A stretch of 64,000 nt of DNA from Streptomyces sp. NBC_01431 (GCF_036231355.1 NZ_CP109497.1:124001-188000); one strand, 5' to 3'; positions 51,776 through 63,004 are shown, numbered from the stretch's first letter. Translations and numbers: made by a program. Notes: generated by a model from the sequence alone, not told the origin.

Positions 51776-52627
51776 ATGCAGAACGTCACCCTGAACAACG
51801 GCGTCGAGATGCCGATCCTCGGTTTCGGCGTCTACCAGATCCCGCCGGAGCAGACCGAGCGGGCCGTGACCGACGCCCTGGCGGCCGGATACCGTCTGCT
51901 CGACACGGCGGCCGCGTACGGGAACGAAGAGGGCGTCGGCCGCGCGATCAGGAACAGCGGCGTCCCGCGCGAGGAACTGTTCGTCACGACCAAACTGTGG
52001 ATCCAGGACGCGCCCGCGCAGGAGAACACCCGGCGCGCCTTCGAGGCGTCGCTGACCAAGCTGGGCCTGGACCATCTCGACCTGTATCTGATGCACCAGC
52101 CCTACGCCGATGTGTACGGCCAGTGGCGGGCGATGGAGGAACTCCACCGCGAGGGCCGCGTCAAGGCGATCGGCGTCGCCAACTTCTACCCCGACCGGCT
52201 CGTCGACCTCATCGTCAACAACGACATCACGCCCGCGGTCAACCAGATCGAGACCCACCCGTTCTTCCAGCGCACCGCCGACCAGGAGGTCATGCGAAGG
52301 CACGGGGTCCAGATCCAGTCGTGGGGCGGGTTCGCCGAGGGCCGCAACAACCTCTTCGCCCACCCCCTCCTGAGCGAGATCGCCGACAAGCACGGCAAGT
52401 CCGTGGCCCAGGTGGTGCTCCGCTGGCTGGTCCAGCGCGACATCGTCGCGATCCCCAAGTCGGTCCACGCCGAGCGCATGGCGGAGAACATCGCCGTCTT
52501 CGACTTCGAGCTCAGCGACCACCAGATGGCATCCATCGCCACCCTGGACACCGGAGCCTCCCTGTTCTTCGACCACCGCGACCCGTCCGTCACCGAGCAG
52601 TTCGGCGCGCGGCGGCTGGAGGACTGA
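51776..52627 (+). CDS. aldo/keto reductase (AKR5-like)
   Basis: 283-residue short aldo/keto reductase: NNGVEMPILGFGVYQI, LLDTAAAYGNEEGVGRAI with catalytic Asp and Tyr, VTTKLW with Lys, and DLYLMHQPY with His; IPKSVHAERMAENI binds NADP. Resembles 2,5-diketo-gluconate reductase/YvgN-type enzymes that reduce small aldehydes and glyoxals. ATG 51776 with AGAAGGA upstream was preferred over the long frame to 51626. Not obviously linked to its neighbours. Confidence 0.9.
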   Translation: MQNVTLNNGVEMPILGFGVYQIPPEQTERAVTDALAAGYRLLDTAAAYGNEEGVGRAIRNSGVPREELFVTTKLWIQDAPAQENTRRAFEASLTKLGLDHLDLYLMHQPYADVYGQWRAMEELHREGRVKAIGVANFYPDRLVDLIVNNDITPAVNQIETHPFFQRTADQEVMRRHGVQIQSWGGFAEGRNNLFAHPLLSEIADKHGKSVAQVVLRWLVQRDIVAIPKSVHAERMAENIAVFDFELSDHQMASIATLDTGASLFFDHRDPSVTEQFGARRLED

Positions 52628-52729
52628 GGCGGGTGGGCATCGGGTGCCCTGTCAACAGCGCGCCGACTGCCACAAGAGCGGAAAGGAGCCAGGCACTCTG
52701 AGGGACCGGCCCTTGCGGGCGGGCCGCGC

Positions 52730-53368
52730 TCAGCGGCCGATGCTCCTGGGCGGGCGGCGGCGGGCCCAGTCGGCGAAGCCCCGGCGTGGCGGGCGGGCGA
52801 TGATGTCGCCTCCGCGGGACTGGCCGGCCACCTGGACGCGCAGGGTGACGGGGGCATCCGGGTCGGAGATGGGCCGGATCTTGATGTCGCCGCTGCTGCG
52901 CACCAGTTCGTCGGTGTCGACCACGATGCCCGGCCTGGTCACCAGGATCAGGTTTCCGCCCAGGCGCAGATCGACGTCGATGTCGAGGATGTTGTGGGTG
53001 ATCACGGCGTCCGTGAAGTCGAGCTTCGCGTCGCCGAACGTCATGCGGATCTCCATGCGGCGCGGAACCAGCCAGCGCCCGGCACGGGTGACGTCGCCGA
53101 AGCGCTGATCGATCCGGACCAGCTCCTTGGCCTGAGCGGGCATGCCTTCCGATGGCAGGTCGGCGGTCAGACCGGCCAGGTCGCCGAGGGTGCGGGCGGC
53201 CAGGGCTGCGTCCAGGCGCTCGTCCAGTTCGGCCACGGTGATCCGGCCGTCGCCCGCGGCGATCTGCAGGATCTCCACGACCCTGTCCCGGTCCTGGTCG
53301 GATGCCCGCAGCTCGGGCGTCGCGCCCTGCCCGGAAGAGTCGTCAGCTGGCCTGAGTTCGCCCGTCAT
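52730..53368 (-). CDS. DUF1707 protein with C-terminal LiaF-like beta domain
   Basis: 212-residue protein. Residues about 20-75 (RASDQDRDRVVEILQIAAGD, GRITVAELDERLDAALAART) are a DUF1707 domain, a short helical module common in actinomycetes and related to SHOCT. The rest (RRMEIRMTFGDAKLDFTDAV, repeated beta strands) resembles the cell-wall-active antibiotic response domain of LiaF-like proteins. No transmembrane helix. ATG 53368; the extension to 53476 is low-complexity. Confidence 0.85.
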   Translation of the reverse strand: MTGELRPADDSSGQGATPELRASDQDRDRVVEILQIAAGDGRITVAELDERLDAALAARTLGDLAGLTADLPSEGMPAQAKELVRIDQRFGDVTRAGRWLVPRRMEIRMTFGDAKLDFTDAVITHNILDIDVDLRLGGNLILVTRPGIVVDTDELVRSSGDIKIRPISDPDAPVTLRVQVAGQSRGGDIIARPPRRGFADWARRRPPRSIGR

Positions 53369-53713
53369 GGTCGCATTCTTGTGGCCCGGCCGGTGCCCTG
53401 CAAGGCAGCTGATCACCTTGTGGCCAGGATCTCCGCCTGCGCCTCGACCTGCTCCACCACCAACTCCCTTACCCATACGGGCACTTGCCGCCTTCGCGAG
53501 GTCCTTCTTCCGTCCAGCTGGATCTCCGGTGCCGCAGCTGTTTCCGGATGGATGGTTGCGCGCGAGCGCCGCCCGTTGTCAGTGGTGCCTGCCAGACTCG
53601 TTGCGTACCTCGGACCACGTCCTGGGGTCCTGGACGGACCACGTCGACGCACGTCCGCGATACGTGTCCGTGAGGCATGTCCTCACATACGCCCCCGATC
53701 AGGAAGGCAGTTG
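53369..53713. other. intergenic region between divergent genes
   Basis: About 345 bases without a supported gene, between the DUF1707 and DinB genes. It must contain both promoters; none was clear by eye. Confidence 0.4.
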
Positions 53714-54262
53714 ATGACCGAGGTACCTCCCCCCAAGCACTACGCGCCCCGGTGGGGCGACGACACCCGGCCCGAGCGATCCGCCGTGGGCGGCGAGCGC
53801 GAGACGCTGGGTACGGTTCTGGACTGGCACCGGGCGACCTTCGAGCTCAAGTGCGCCGGTCTGCCGCCGGAGCGCCTGTCGCAACAGGCGGTGCCGCCGT
53901 CGACGCTGTCGCTGCACGGTCTGCTACGACACCTGTCGGGCGCCGAACGCTGGTGGTTCCGCACCCAGTTCGCGGGTGAGGACGTACCGATGCTCTACTA
54001 CTCCGACGAGGATCCCGACCAGGACTTCGACAGTCTGGACGGTGATGTCGAGGAGGCCTTCGCCGTCTGGCGGGCGGAGTGCGAACGCTCCCGGCAGATC
54101 ACGGCCGCCGCGGCCTCCCTGGACGAGACCGGGATCCGCAGGAGTACCGGCGAGCCGATCTCGCTGCGCCGGATCATGGTGGACATGATCGCAGAGTACG
54201 CCCGCCACATAGGCCATGCGGACCTGCTCCGCGAACGCATCGACGGCCGCACCGGGTTGTAA
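53714..54262 (+). CDS. DinB-family (DUF664) protein
   Basis: 182-residue four-helix protein of the DinB/DUF664 group abundant in Streptomyces: LDWHRATFELKCAGLPPERL, LLRHLSGAERWWFRT and the C-terminal IAEYARHIGHADLLRERIDG. The three histidines of these segments can bind a metal. Related proteins include mycothiol- and bacillithiol-dependent enzymes, but the substrate here is unknown. The gene is followed by the 16-bp repeat block and a strong hairpin. Confidence 0.88.
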   Translation: MTEVPPPKHYAPRWGDDTRPERSAVGGERETLGTVLDWHRATFELKCAGLPPERLSQQAVPPSTLSLHGLLRHLSGAERWWFRTQFAGEDVPMLYYSDEDPDQDFDSLDGDVEEAFAVWRAECERSRQITAAAASLDETGIRRSTGEPISLRRIMVDMIAEYARHIGHADLLRERIDGRTGL

Positions 54263-54314
54263 CCACGCAGAGCCGCGTCCTCCACGCCGTGCCTACGTCA
54301 ACGGCGCCCGGCGC

Positions 54315-54522
54315 GCACCCGAGGCGGGTCGCACCCGAGGCGGGTCGCACCCGAGGCGGGTCGCACCCGAGGCGGGTCGCACCCGAGGCGGGTCGCACCC
54401 GAGGCGGGTCGCACCCGAGGCGGGTCGCACCCGAGGCGGGTCGCACCCGAGGCGGGTCGCACCCGAGGCGGGTCGCACCCGAGGCGGGTCGCACCCGAGG
54501 CGGGTCGCACCCGAGGCGGGTC
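54315..54522. repeat. 16-bp tandem repeat, 13 perfect copies
   Basis: Thirteen exact copies of GCACCCGAGGCGGGTC without interruption (208 bp). Each unit contains a small inverted repeat, ACCCG-AGG-CGGGT. There are no spacers. The array ends inside the left arm of the hairpin at 54515-54550, so it may have grown from terminator sequence by slippage. Confidence 0.96.
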
Positions 54523-54550
54523 GGGAGTGGCTCCGCTCTCCCGACCCGCC
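54515..54550. terminator. bidirectional terminator
   Basis: Perfect 13-bp inverted repeat (GGCGGGTCGGGAG at 54515-54527, complement at 54538-54550) with a 10-base loop, between the convergent DinB and UvrA-like genes. Confidence 0.85.
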
Positions 54551-54570
54551 AAGTCACCGCAGGATCCCGC

Positions 54571-56955
<2,385 letters not shown>

Positions 56956-56973
56956 GCTGCTCGTGTCTCCATC

Positions 56974-57241
56974 TGTACGTCTGTGGGGGCCGAGCCCTCT
57001 TGTACGTCTGTAGGGGGCGGGTCCTGTACGTCTGCGAGGGGCGCGGGGCTCTGTACGTCTGCGGGGCGGGTCCCTGTACCTCTACTGGGCGGGGCCCGCA
57101 TTGTGGAACCGGCCGCCCCGGCCGCCCCGCCGCCCCGCCGTCCGACTCGATCCGACCGGCGTCGAGCCTAACCGCCGGGTGCTCTGCGGGCGCGGGGTTC
57201 TGTTACGTCTGCGGGCCGGGTCCGCGTACCTCTGCGAGGGC
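56974..57241. repeat. degenerate TGTACGTCTG repeats upstream of the UvrA paralogue
   Basis: TGTACGTCTG or a near match recurs at 56974, 57001, 57025, 57052 and 57075 (spacing 23-27 bp), with weaker copies at 57201 and 57225, each followed by a G-rich run. The block fills the upstream region of the minus-strand UvrA-like gene, so it may be a cluster of protein-binding sites or just an expanded repeat. Confidence 0.8.
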
Positions 57242-57309
57242 CCCCGCGTCCCGGCCGCGCCTCGAACTGCCACCGCGCCCCCGCGGGAGCGCAGAGCACG
57301 GGTCGGCGC

Positions 57310-57666
57310 TCACCGGTCCTGGAGCAGTCCGAGGACGTTGCCGTCGGGGTCCGTGACGGTGGCCACGAGGCGGCCGCCCCCGACATCGTGCGCGGGCTCC
57401 TTCACGACGGCTCCCGCCGCGGTCACCTCCGCCAGCTTCGCCTCGATGTCCGGCACGTGCCAGTAGGCGACCGGCGAGGTCATGCCCTGCGCTCCCCCGT
57501 TCGGCACCAGCCCGATGGACTGGCCCTCGGCCTCGAAGCCCACGTAGTAGGACTCGTCGGTCTGCGGCGCGACACCGAGCAGGGCCGTGTACACCGCCTT
57601 GGCCTTGACCAGGTCGGAGACGGGGTGCAGCACGGTCTTGATTCCCTGCGTGGAAGAGCTCGTCAT
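57310..57666 (-). CDS. VOC-family (glyoxalase/bleomycin-resistance fold) protein
   Basis: 118-residue protein with paired beta-alpha-beta-beta-beta modules: KTVLHPVSDLVKAKAVYTAL, YYVGFEAEGQSIGLVPNG, VAYWHVPDIEAKLAEVTAAG and the end VTDPDGNVLGLLQD with a metal-ligand type Glu/Asp pattern. The superfamily includes glyoxalases, dioxygenases and drug-binding resistance proteins; this one is unassigned. ATG 57666 was chosen; the longer frame is low-complexity. Confidence 0.88.
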   Translation of the reverse strand: MTSSSTQGIKTVLHPVSDLVKAKAVYTALLGVAPQTDESYYVGFEAEGQSIGLVPNGGAQGMTSPVAYWHVPDIEAKLAEVTAAGAVVKEPAHDVGGGRLVATVTDPDGNVLGLLQDR

Positions 57667-58028
57667 GATCACTCCTGAGGTTCGCGGGTCAGATCGCGGG
57701 CCGGCCGCGATGTCCATGACCGTCACGCTAATGGCGGGCCGACGGGCGCGCTTCTCGATTCCTGATCGGTTCGCTTCCCCTCTCCCCGCGCCCCCTGACG
57801 CACGGATCCAGAAACAAGGGCGTCGGGAAAAGCAATCACCGGTTCGAGTGGTCGCCATCCCAGGAGTGGATCGAACGCAAGATCACGGCGCTGCGGCCCG
57901 GCAGCACGGACCCGCCGCCCCCACGGGAACGTTCGAGCGACGACTCGCCCCCACGTCACCGTTACGCATGACCGGCCCGGCCAGTTTCCCGAGCACCTGT
58001 CCGTACGGATGCCACCGGAGGCGCTCTC
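57667..58028. other. intergenic region
   Basis: About 360 bases between the divergent VOC and Nudix genes, with no supported gene. It must hold both promoters; none was assigned. Confidence 0.4.
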
Positions 58029-58466
58029 ATGCGAACCCAGCCCAACATCGTCGGTGTTCACCTCGTGTTCGAACAGGTCGGCCAGGTACTTCTCCAGCGG
58101 CGGTCTCCCTCGGCCCGGTTCGCTCCTGAGGAATGGCATCTGCCGGCCGGCCATCTCGAAGCGGAGTCGGCCATGGAGTGTGCCGTGCGGGAGTCCGGTG
58201 AAGAGCTCGGCGTGGACATCGATCCGCAGGACCTGCGGCTCGTTCACGTACTCCACTACCGCGGGGCGGGCACCCCGCACATGCAGCTGTTCTTCCGCGT
58301 CCTCGCCTACCGGGGAACCCCGAGGATCTGCGAGCCCGATCGCTGCACCGCGCTGGGCTGGCATCCGTACGCGGCGCTGCCCGCCCCCCTCGTCGACTAC
58401 ACCGCCGTGGCCCTGACCGCCATCGCCGCCAACCGCTCGTACACGGCCATGGGCTGGGGCGCGTGA
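58029..58466 (+). CDS. Nudix hydrolase
   Basis: 145-residue Nudix-fold protein. The Nudix box reads GHLEAESAMECAVRESGEEL: the REx2EE core is present, but one residue is missing between the first Gly and the next conserved Glu compared with the canonical spacing. Substrate prediction is not possible. ATG 58029 (MRTQPNIVGVHLVFEQVG). Its stop overlaps the next gene's start by one base, so the two are co-translated. Confidence 0.88.
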   Translation: MRTQPNIVGVHLVFEQVGQVLLQRRSPSARFAPEEWHLPAGHLEAESAMECAVRESGEELGVDIDPQDLRLVHVLHYRGAGTPHMQLFFRVLAYRGTPRICEPDRCTALGWHPYAALPAPLVDYTAVALTAIAANRSYTAMGWGA

Positions 58467-60343
58467 TGGCCGCACCCGGGCGCACCGCCCCGCTGCCGCC
58501 GCCCCCGCCCGTCGAGATCACGTACGAGGGGAACCACGCCAAGAACCCGCTCAGCGAGACGTCGTTCGCGAGGTTGTGCTCCCGGCTGCCCTCGGTGCTG
58601 GCTCACACGGCCCGTATGGCGTGGGAGATCGACCGCGCGGCAGTGCTTCTGCTCCTGTTCTGCCACCTGCTCACCGGTGCGGCCGCCGCAGTCCTGCTGG
58701 CCTTCACCGCGCGGGCCATGCAGCCCGTCCTCGGCGCCGGCGCGGCCTCGGAACGCCTCCACGCCGCCCTGCCCTTCCTGCTGGTCATCGCCGGTGCGAC
58801 CGCCGTCGCCCGGATCGCGACCGCGCTGTCCTCGTACGCGGACGGACGGATCACCCCGGCGCTGACCACCGAGGCGGACGCGGCTCTGGTGGCGGCCGTG
58901 TGCCGGGTCGAGGCCGCCGCGCACTCGCGCGACGGATTCTGCGACCGGCAAGAGGCGGCGGAGATGGGCGTGGTCCGCACTCACACGATGGTGCAGGACG
59001 CGACCCGCTTCCTGTCCGCGCTGGTCCGGATGGCCACCGCCAGTGGCGTGCTGTCCCTCCTGCATCCGCTGATGCTTCCGCTGATTGTCCTGGCCGTCGT
59101 GCCCGCCGGGGTCGGCGCGGTGCTGTCCGCGCGGGTCACGTACGAGACGCACTACGCCAACGTCGGCGACCGCACCGTGCGCCACATGATGCGGTGGTGG
59201 TCCACCACCGCGAAGTACACCGACGAGGTGCGGGCGAACGGGATGACCGGCTACCTCCTGTACTGGTACCGGGCCCTGTCCGAGCGGATCGGCCAACGCA
59301 CCCTGCGCGAGGCGCCCCGGTTGCTGCGCATCGTCCTGGCCGGTTCGGCGATCGGCGGGATCTTCCTCGCCGGCACCTGGGCCACGCTCGCGTGGCTCGC
59401 GGTCACCGGCCGCGTGGCGCTCGCCGTCGCCGCGACGGCGGTCGTCGCCGTCCAGACGTCGCTGGCCGCGCTCGCCCAGCTCGTGATCTACGGCGCGGCG
59501 ATGTTCCACACCAGTCTCTACCTCGCCGACATGCGTTCCTTCCTCGACCTGGCCGAGCAACTCGCGCCCAGGCGCGGAGGGTTGAAGGTGCCGGAGCAGG
59601 TGCGGGAAATCCGGCTCGACGAGGTCGTGTACCAGTACCCGGGCAAGGATGCCCCGGCGGTCGACCACGTCTCGCTCACCCTGCGCCGCGGCGAGATCGT
59701 GGCCGTGGTCGGCGAGAACGGCTGCGGCAAGTCCACCCTGATGCGCCTCGTCACCGGCATCCTGCTGGCCGACAAGGGCGTGGTGACCTGGGACGGAGCC
59801 GACCTCGCCGGGGCGGACCCGCACAGCGTCTGGGCGCGTACCGGTCTGGTGCCGCAGGACTTCGCCCAATGGCCGCTGCGCGTACGCGAGAACGTGACGC
59901 TCGGCCAGCCCCGCACCCCCAACGACGACCTCGTGTGGGAGGCCCTCGACGCGGTCGGCATGCGCGGCCCGGTCGCGGACCTGCCCCACGGTCTGGACAC
60001 CTTGCTGGCCCGCGAACTCTTCGGCGGCGTCGAGCTGTCCGGCGGCCAGTTCCAGCGCGTGGCCTGTTCCCGGGCGCTGTACCGCGGCCCGGCCGTGCTG
60101 GTCATGGACGAGCCCACGTCCCAGATGGATGTACGCGGCGAACGCGACATGTTCGACGCGATCAGGGCGATCGCGGCCGACCGGATCACGCTCATGGTCA
60201 CCCACAACCTGGAGAACACCAAGGTGGCCGACCGGATCGTCGTCATGGAGCACGGCAGGATCACCGAACAGGGGCCGTACGACGAACTCGCCCACGGAGG
60301 CGGGCTGTTCGCGGAGCTGCTCGCCATCTCGAAGGACCGGTGA
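58466..60343 (+). CDS. ABC exporter, fused membrane and ATPase domains
   Basis: 625-residue half-transporter: about six membrane helices (residues 50-330) followed by an ATPase with Walker A VVGENGCGKSTLMRL, signature ELSGGQFQRVACSRAL and Walker B VLVMDEPTSQMD. It has a clear exporter layout and probably acts as a homodimer. The N-terminal 30 residues are proline-rich. ATG 58466 is coupled to the Nudix stop; GTG 58463 would add one residue. Substrate unknown. Confidence 0.9.
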   Translation: MAAPGRTAPLPPPPPVEITYEGNHAKNPLSETSFARLCSRLPSVLAHTARMAWEIDRAAVLLLLFCHLLTGAAAAVLLAFTARAMQPVLGAGAASERLHAALPFLLVIAGATAVARIATALSSYADGRITPALTTEADAALVAAVCRVEAAAHSRDGFCDRQEAAEMGVVRTHTMVQDATRFLSALVRMATASGVLSLLHPLMLPLIVLAVVPAGVGAVLSARVTYETHYANVGDRTVRHMMRWWSTTAKYTDEVRANGMTGYLLYWYRALSERIGQRTLREAPRLLRIVLAGSAIGGIFLAGTWATLAWLAVTGRVALAVAATAVVAVQTSLAALAQLVIYGAAMFHTSLYLADMRSFLDLAEQLAPRRGGLKVPEQVREIRLDEVVYQYPGKDAPAVDHVSLTLRRGEIVAVVGENGCGKSTLMRLVTGILLADKGVVTWDGADLAGADPHSVWARTGLVPQDFAQWPLRVRENVTLGQPRTPNDDLVWEALDAVGMRGPVADLPHGLDTLLARELFGGVELSGGQFQRVACSRALYRGPAVLVMDEPTSQMDVRGERDMFDAIRAIAADRITLMVTHNLENTKVADRIVVMEHGRITEQGPYDELAHGGGLFAELLAISKDR

Positions 60344-60377
60344 GGCGGCCCGGCGCCGGGCCCCGCTCCGACGACGG

Positions 60378-60407
60378 TTGACATGTCTTCGTCGCAGAGA
60401 CCATGAT
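60378..60407 (+). promoter_or_regulatory. promoter of the GntR-controlled ABC operon
   Basis: Consensus -35 TTGACA at 60378-60383 and a -10-like CATGAT at 60402-60407, 18 bases apart. The -10 element and predicted start (near 60413) lie inside the palindrome at 60401-60434. Confidence 0.7.
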
Positions 60408-60434
60408 TCCACTAGTTAACTAGTGGAATCATGG
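60401..60434. promoter_or_regulatory. 34-bp perfect palindrome, operator
   Basis: A perfect palindrome of 34 bases centred on TAGTTAACTA, with outer ends CCATGATTCC and GGAATCATGG. It covers the -10 region and transcription start of the ABC operon whose third gene is a YtrA-type GntR repressor, an arrangement expected for autogenous repression. Confidence 0.85.
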
Positions 60435-60448
60435 AAAGGGAGGGACGC

Positions 60449-61396
60449 ATGCCACACATGGCCACTTCCGGGGCGGCGGCCGGTGGGCAGTGGGCTCTGG
60501 AAGCGCGCGGTCTCGGCAAGAAGTACCGGCGGGGATGGGCGCTTCAGGACTGTTCCTTCCGGATTCCGGCCGGCCGGGTCTGCGGTCTGGTGGGGCCCAA
60601 CGGGGCCGGAAAGAGCACCCTGCTGGGGATCGCCACCCGGCTCGTCGAGCCGACCGGTGGGGAGCTGCGGATCTTCGGGGTACCGGTCGACGAGCCCGGC
60701 GCCATGCCGCGGTACGCCTATCTCGGCCAGGACAAGCCGCTGTTCAAGCGGTTCACGGTGACCGAAACCCTGCGGCTCGGCCAAGAGCTCAACCCGGGGT
60801 GGGACCAGGCGGCCGCCGAGGGGATCGTCCGGGCCGGGCAGATCCCGCTGGACGCCAAGGTGGGGAGCCTTTCGGGCGGCCAGCGCACCCGCGTCGCCTT
60901 CGCGCTGGCCTTCGGGAAGCGGCCCGAACTGCTCCTCCTGGACGAGCCGATGGCCGACCTCGACCCGCTGGCCCGCGACGAGATGGGCTCACTGCTGATG
61001 TCCGAGGTGGCCGAGCGGGGCACCACGGTACTGATGTCCTCCCATGTGCTCGGCGAGCTGGAGGACATGTGTGACTTCCTCCTCGTACTGTCCGGCGGCC
61101 ACGTCCGCATGGCCGGTGAGACGGACGAGCTGGTACCGATGCACACGCTGGTCACCGGGGTGACCACCGACCAGGGGCTCCCGGCCTCGCTGTCCGCGCA
61201 CACCGTGATCGATGTCCGCACGGCAGGGCGGCAGTTCACCGCTCTCATCCGGCACGAAGGACCGCTCGACCCGAACTGGCAGCGCGCCGAACCCAGCATG
61301 GAAGAAGTGCTGCTCGCCTATCTCCGCCACCCCGAAGCTCCCGCGCTGCTCTCCCCCACCGCGGGCCCCGACAACCGAAAGGAGTACGCGGCGTGA
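60449..61396 (+). CDS. ABC transporter ATP-binding protein
   Basis: 315-residue cytoplasmic ATPase: Walker A GPNGAGKSTLLGIA, Q-loop region YLGQDKPLFK, signature LSGGQRTRVAFALAF and Walker B LLLLDEPMADLD. The C-terminal 100 residues are a family-specific extension. ATG 60449 is preferred because GGGAGG stands five bases upstream; ATG 60431 lies in the palindrome. It works with the permease whose start overlaps its stop (GTGA). With the YtrA-type regulator this resembles GntR-controlled stress exporters that answer cell-wall antibiotics. Confidence 0.92.
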   Translation: MPHMATSGAAAGGQWALEARGLGKKYRRGWALQDCSFRIPAGRVCGLVGPNGAGKSTLLGIATRLVEPTGGELRIFGVPVDEPGAMPRYAYLGQDKPLFKRFTVTETLRLGQELNPGWDQAAAEGIVRAGQIPLDAKVGSLSGGQRTRVAFALAFGKRPELLLLDEPMADLDPLARDEMGSLLMSEVAERGTTVLMSSHVLGELEDMCDFLLVLSGGHVRMAGETDELVPMHTLVTGVTTDQGLPASLSAHTVIDVRTAGRQFTALIRHEGPLDPNWQRAEPSMEEVLLAYLRHPEAPALLSPTAGPDNRKEYAA

Positions 61397-62373
61397 GCAC
61401 CCTCACCAGCACGCCCGTCCAGCAGAAGACCGCGAGGCCCCGGCGGCTGCGCGGACTCCCCTGGCTGATGGCGCGTCAGCACCGCTCGGCACTGCTCGCC
61501 TGCACCACGGTGACCGTGCTCGGCGCGGCGTGGATCATCTACCAGCGCGGAGTCATGCTGGACACGCTGCACGGCCAGGGCTGGCCCGGCAAGTCCACCG
61601 AAACCCTCGACAGCGCCACGCTCCAGCACCTCAGCGACACCTTCAGCAACGCCGCCCGCTACCTCGGGTACCTGCCGATGCTGTTCGGCGTGTTCCTCGG
61701 CGCCCCCCTTATCTCCTCGGACCAGGAACACGGCACCTCCCGGCTCGTCACCACCCAGTCCGTGCCCCGCATGCGCTGGCTGCTGTGGAAGCTGGGCTTC
61801 GCCCTGGGCCTCGTCCTGGTGATGACCGGGATCCTCGCCACGCTGTTCACCTGGTGGTACCGGGCCGTCCACCCCGTCGTCTTCAACAACTGGCTCGACG
61901 GGGCCGTCTTCGACAACACCGGCCCGGTGCTGACCGCGCTGTCCCTGTTCACGACATCCCTCGGCATCGTCATCGGCACGCTGGTGCGCCGTGCGGTCAC
62001 CGCCATGACGCTCACCTTCGTCGGCTCGGCCGCCTTCCTCCTCGTCGCCGACCACTTCAGGCCCAGACTCGGCACCCCTCGCCGCCTCGCCTTCCCCCTC
62101 AACACCGACACCCCTTCGGCGCTCCACGACGTGGCCCAGGTCGACCAGTGGGTCGGCACGGCGTCCGGCAATCTCTACGGGTGGGGCACCTGTGTCAACG
62201 ACTCGGCCACCGACGCCTGCCGTGCCAAGCTCGGGATCGTCAACTCGGTCTGGGACTACTTCGGTTACGACCAGATGGGCACCCTGCAATGGACCGGGGC
62301 CGGTCTGCTGCTCGTGGGGAGCGCGGCCCTGGTCGCGCTGGTCCTGTGGCGGACGCGGCGCCACCCCTTCTAA
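61393..62373 (+). CDS. ABC transporter permease
   Basis: 326-residue ABC-2-type membrane protein with about six helices, including LMARQHRSALLACTTVTVLG near the N-terminus and the last helix WTGAGLLLVGSAALVALVLW. An extracytoplasmic loop holds two cysteines (YGWGTCVNDSATDACRAK) that may form a disulphide. GTG 61393 overlaps the ATPase stop. Confidence 0.9.
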   Translation: MSTLTSTPVQQKTARPRRLRGLPWLMARQHRSALLACTTVTVLGAAWIIYQRGVMLDTLHGQGWPGKSTETLDSATLQHLSDTFSNAARYLGYLPMLFGVFLGAPLISSDQEHGTSRLVTTQSVPRMRWLLWKLGFALGLVLVMTGILATLFTWWYRAVHPVVFNNWLDGAVFDNTGPVLTALSLFTTSLGIVIGTLVRRAVTAMTLTFVGSAAFLLVADHFRPRLGTPRRLAFPLNTDTPSALHDVAQVDQWVGTASGNLYGWGTCVNDSATDACRAKLGIVNSVWDYFGYDQMGTLQWTGAGLLLVGSAALVALVLWRTRRHPF

Positions 62374-62467
62374 CCCGTACGACGATGAGCCACGGCATAC
62401 GCTGGGACGCCCCCACCACCAGAAGGGGCGCTGCCCACCAGGACGGAAGCGGAAGGAGGCGGGTGTG

Positions 62468-62848
62468 ATGGTCGTGTTCCGCATAGAGCGACGCAGCGGC
62501 GTGCCCGCGTACCTCCAGATCGTCCACCAGGTCGAACAGGCCCTGCGCATGGGCGCGTTGACAGAGGGCGACCGGCTGCCCACGGCGGCGCAGGTCGCCG
62601 CGGACACCAAGGTCAACCCCAACACCACATTGAAGGCGTACCGCGAGCTGGAGCGCTCCGGCCTGGTCGAGGTACGCCAGGGGGCGGGCACCTTCATCAC
62701 CCGCTCGCTGGCCACCCCGCAGACCGCCGCCGAGTCACCACTGCGCTCCCGCCTCGGCGACTGGATCCGCGAGGCGAAGACGGAGGGCCTGACGGAACAG
62801 GACATCACGACCCTGTTCCACGCGGCCCTCAGCGAGACGTTCATGTGA
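62468..62848 (+). CDS. GntR-family regulator, YtrA subfamily
   Basis: 126-residue regulator: an N-terminal winged helix (GVPAYLQIVHQVEQALRMGA, GDRLPTAAQVAADTKVNPNT, YRELERSGLVEVRQGAGTFI) and a short C-terminal dimerisation part, the compact YtrA layout. ATG 62468 has AAGGAGG eight bases upstream. The gene ends the operon that begins at the 34-bp palindrome, its likely target. Confidence 0.92.
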   Translation: MVVFRIERRSGVPAYLQIVHQVEQALRMGALTEGDRLPTAAQVAADTKVNPNTTLKAYRELERSGLVEVRQGAGTFITRSLATPQTAAESPLRSRLGDWIREAKTEGLTEQDITTLFHAALSETFM

Positions 62849-62891
62849 CTGAGCCGCCTGGCGTTCGCGCGACGCCGGGCCGAACGGAACC

Positions 62892-62929
62892 GGGCCGCCG
62901 GAGCCGACCGTGCGTCGGCTCGGCGGCCC
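62892..62929 (+). terminator. terminator of the GntR-ABC operon
   Basis: Near-perfect 16-bp inverted repeat (GGGCCGCCG-GAGCCGAC against GTCGGCTCGGCGGCCC, one bulge) with a 5-base loop, 44 bases after the GntR stop. Confidence 0.75.
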
Positions 62930-63004
62930 GCTGGAAGCCGACGGAGCCTTACCGGTTTCGTCCCGTGCCCGATGCCGCGGCCCGCAAGGCGGTAGCGTCG
63001 GTCC

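Noticed and set aside
54315..54522. Repeat protein encoded by the 16-bp array
   Set aside because: All frames are open only because the 16-bp unit lacks stops in phase; there is no start with a ribosome site, and the terminator follows immediately.
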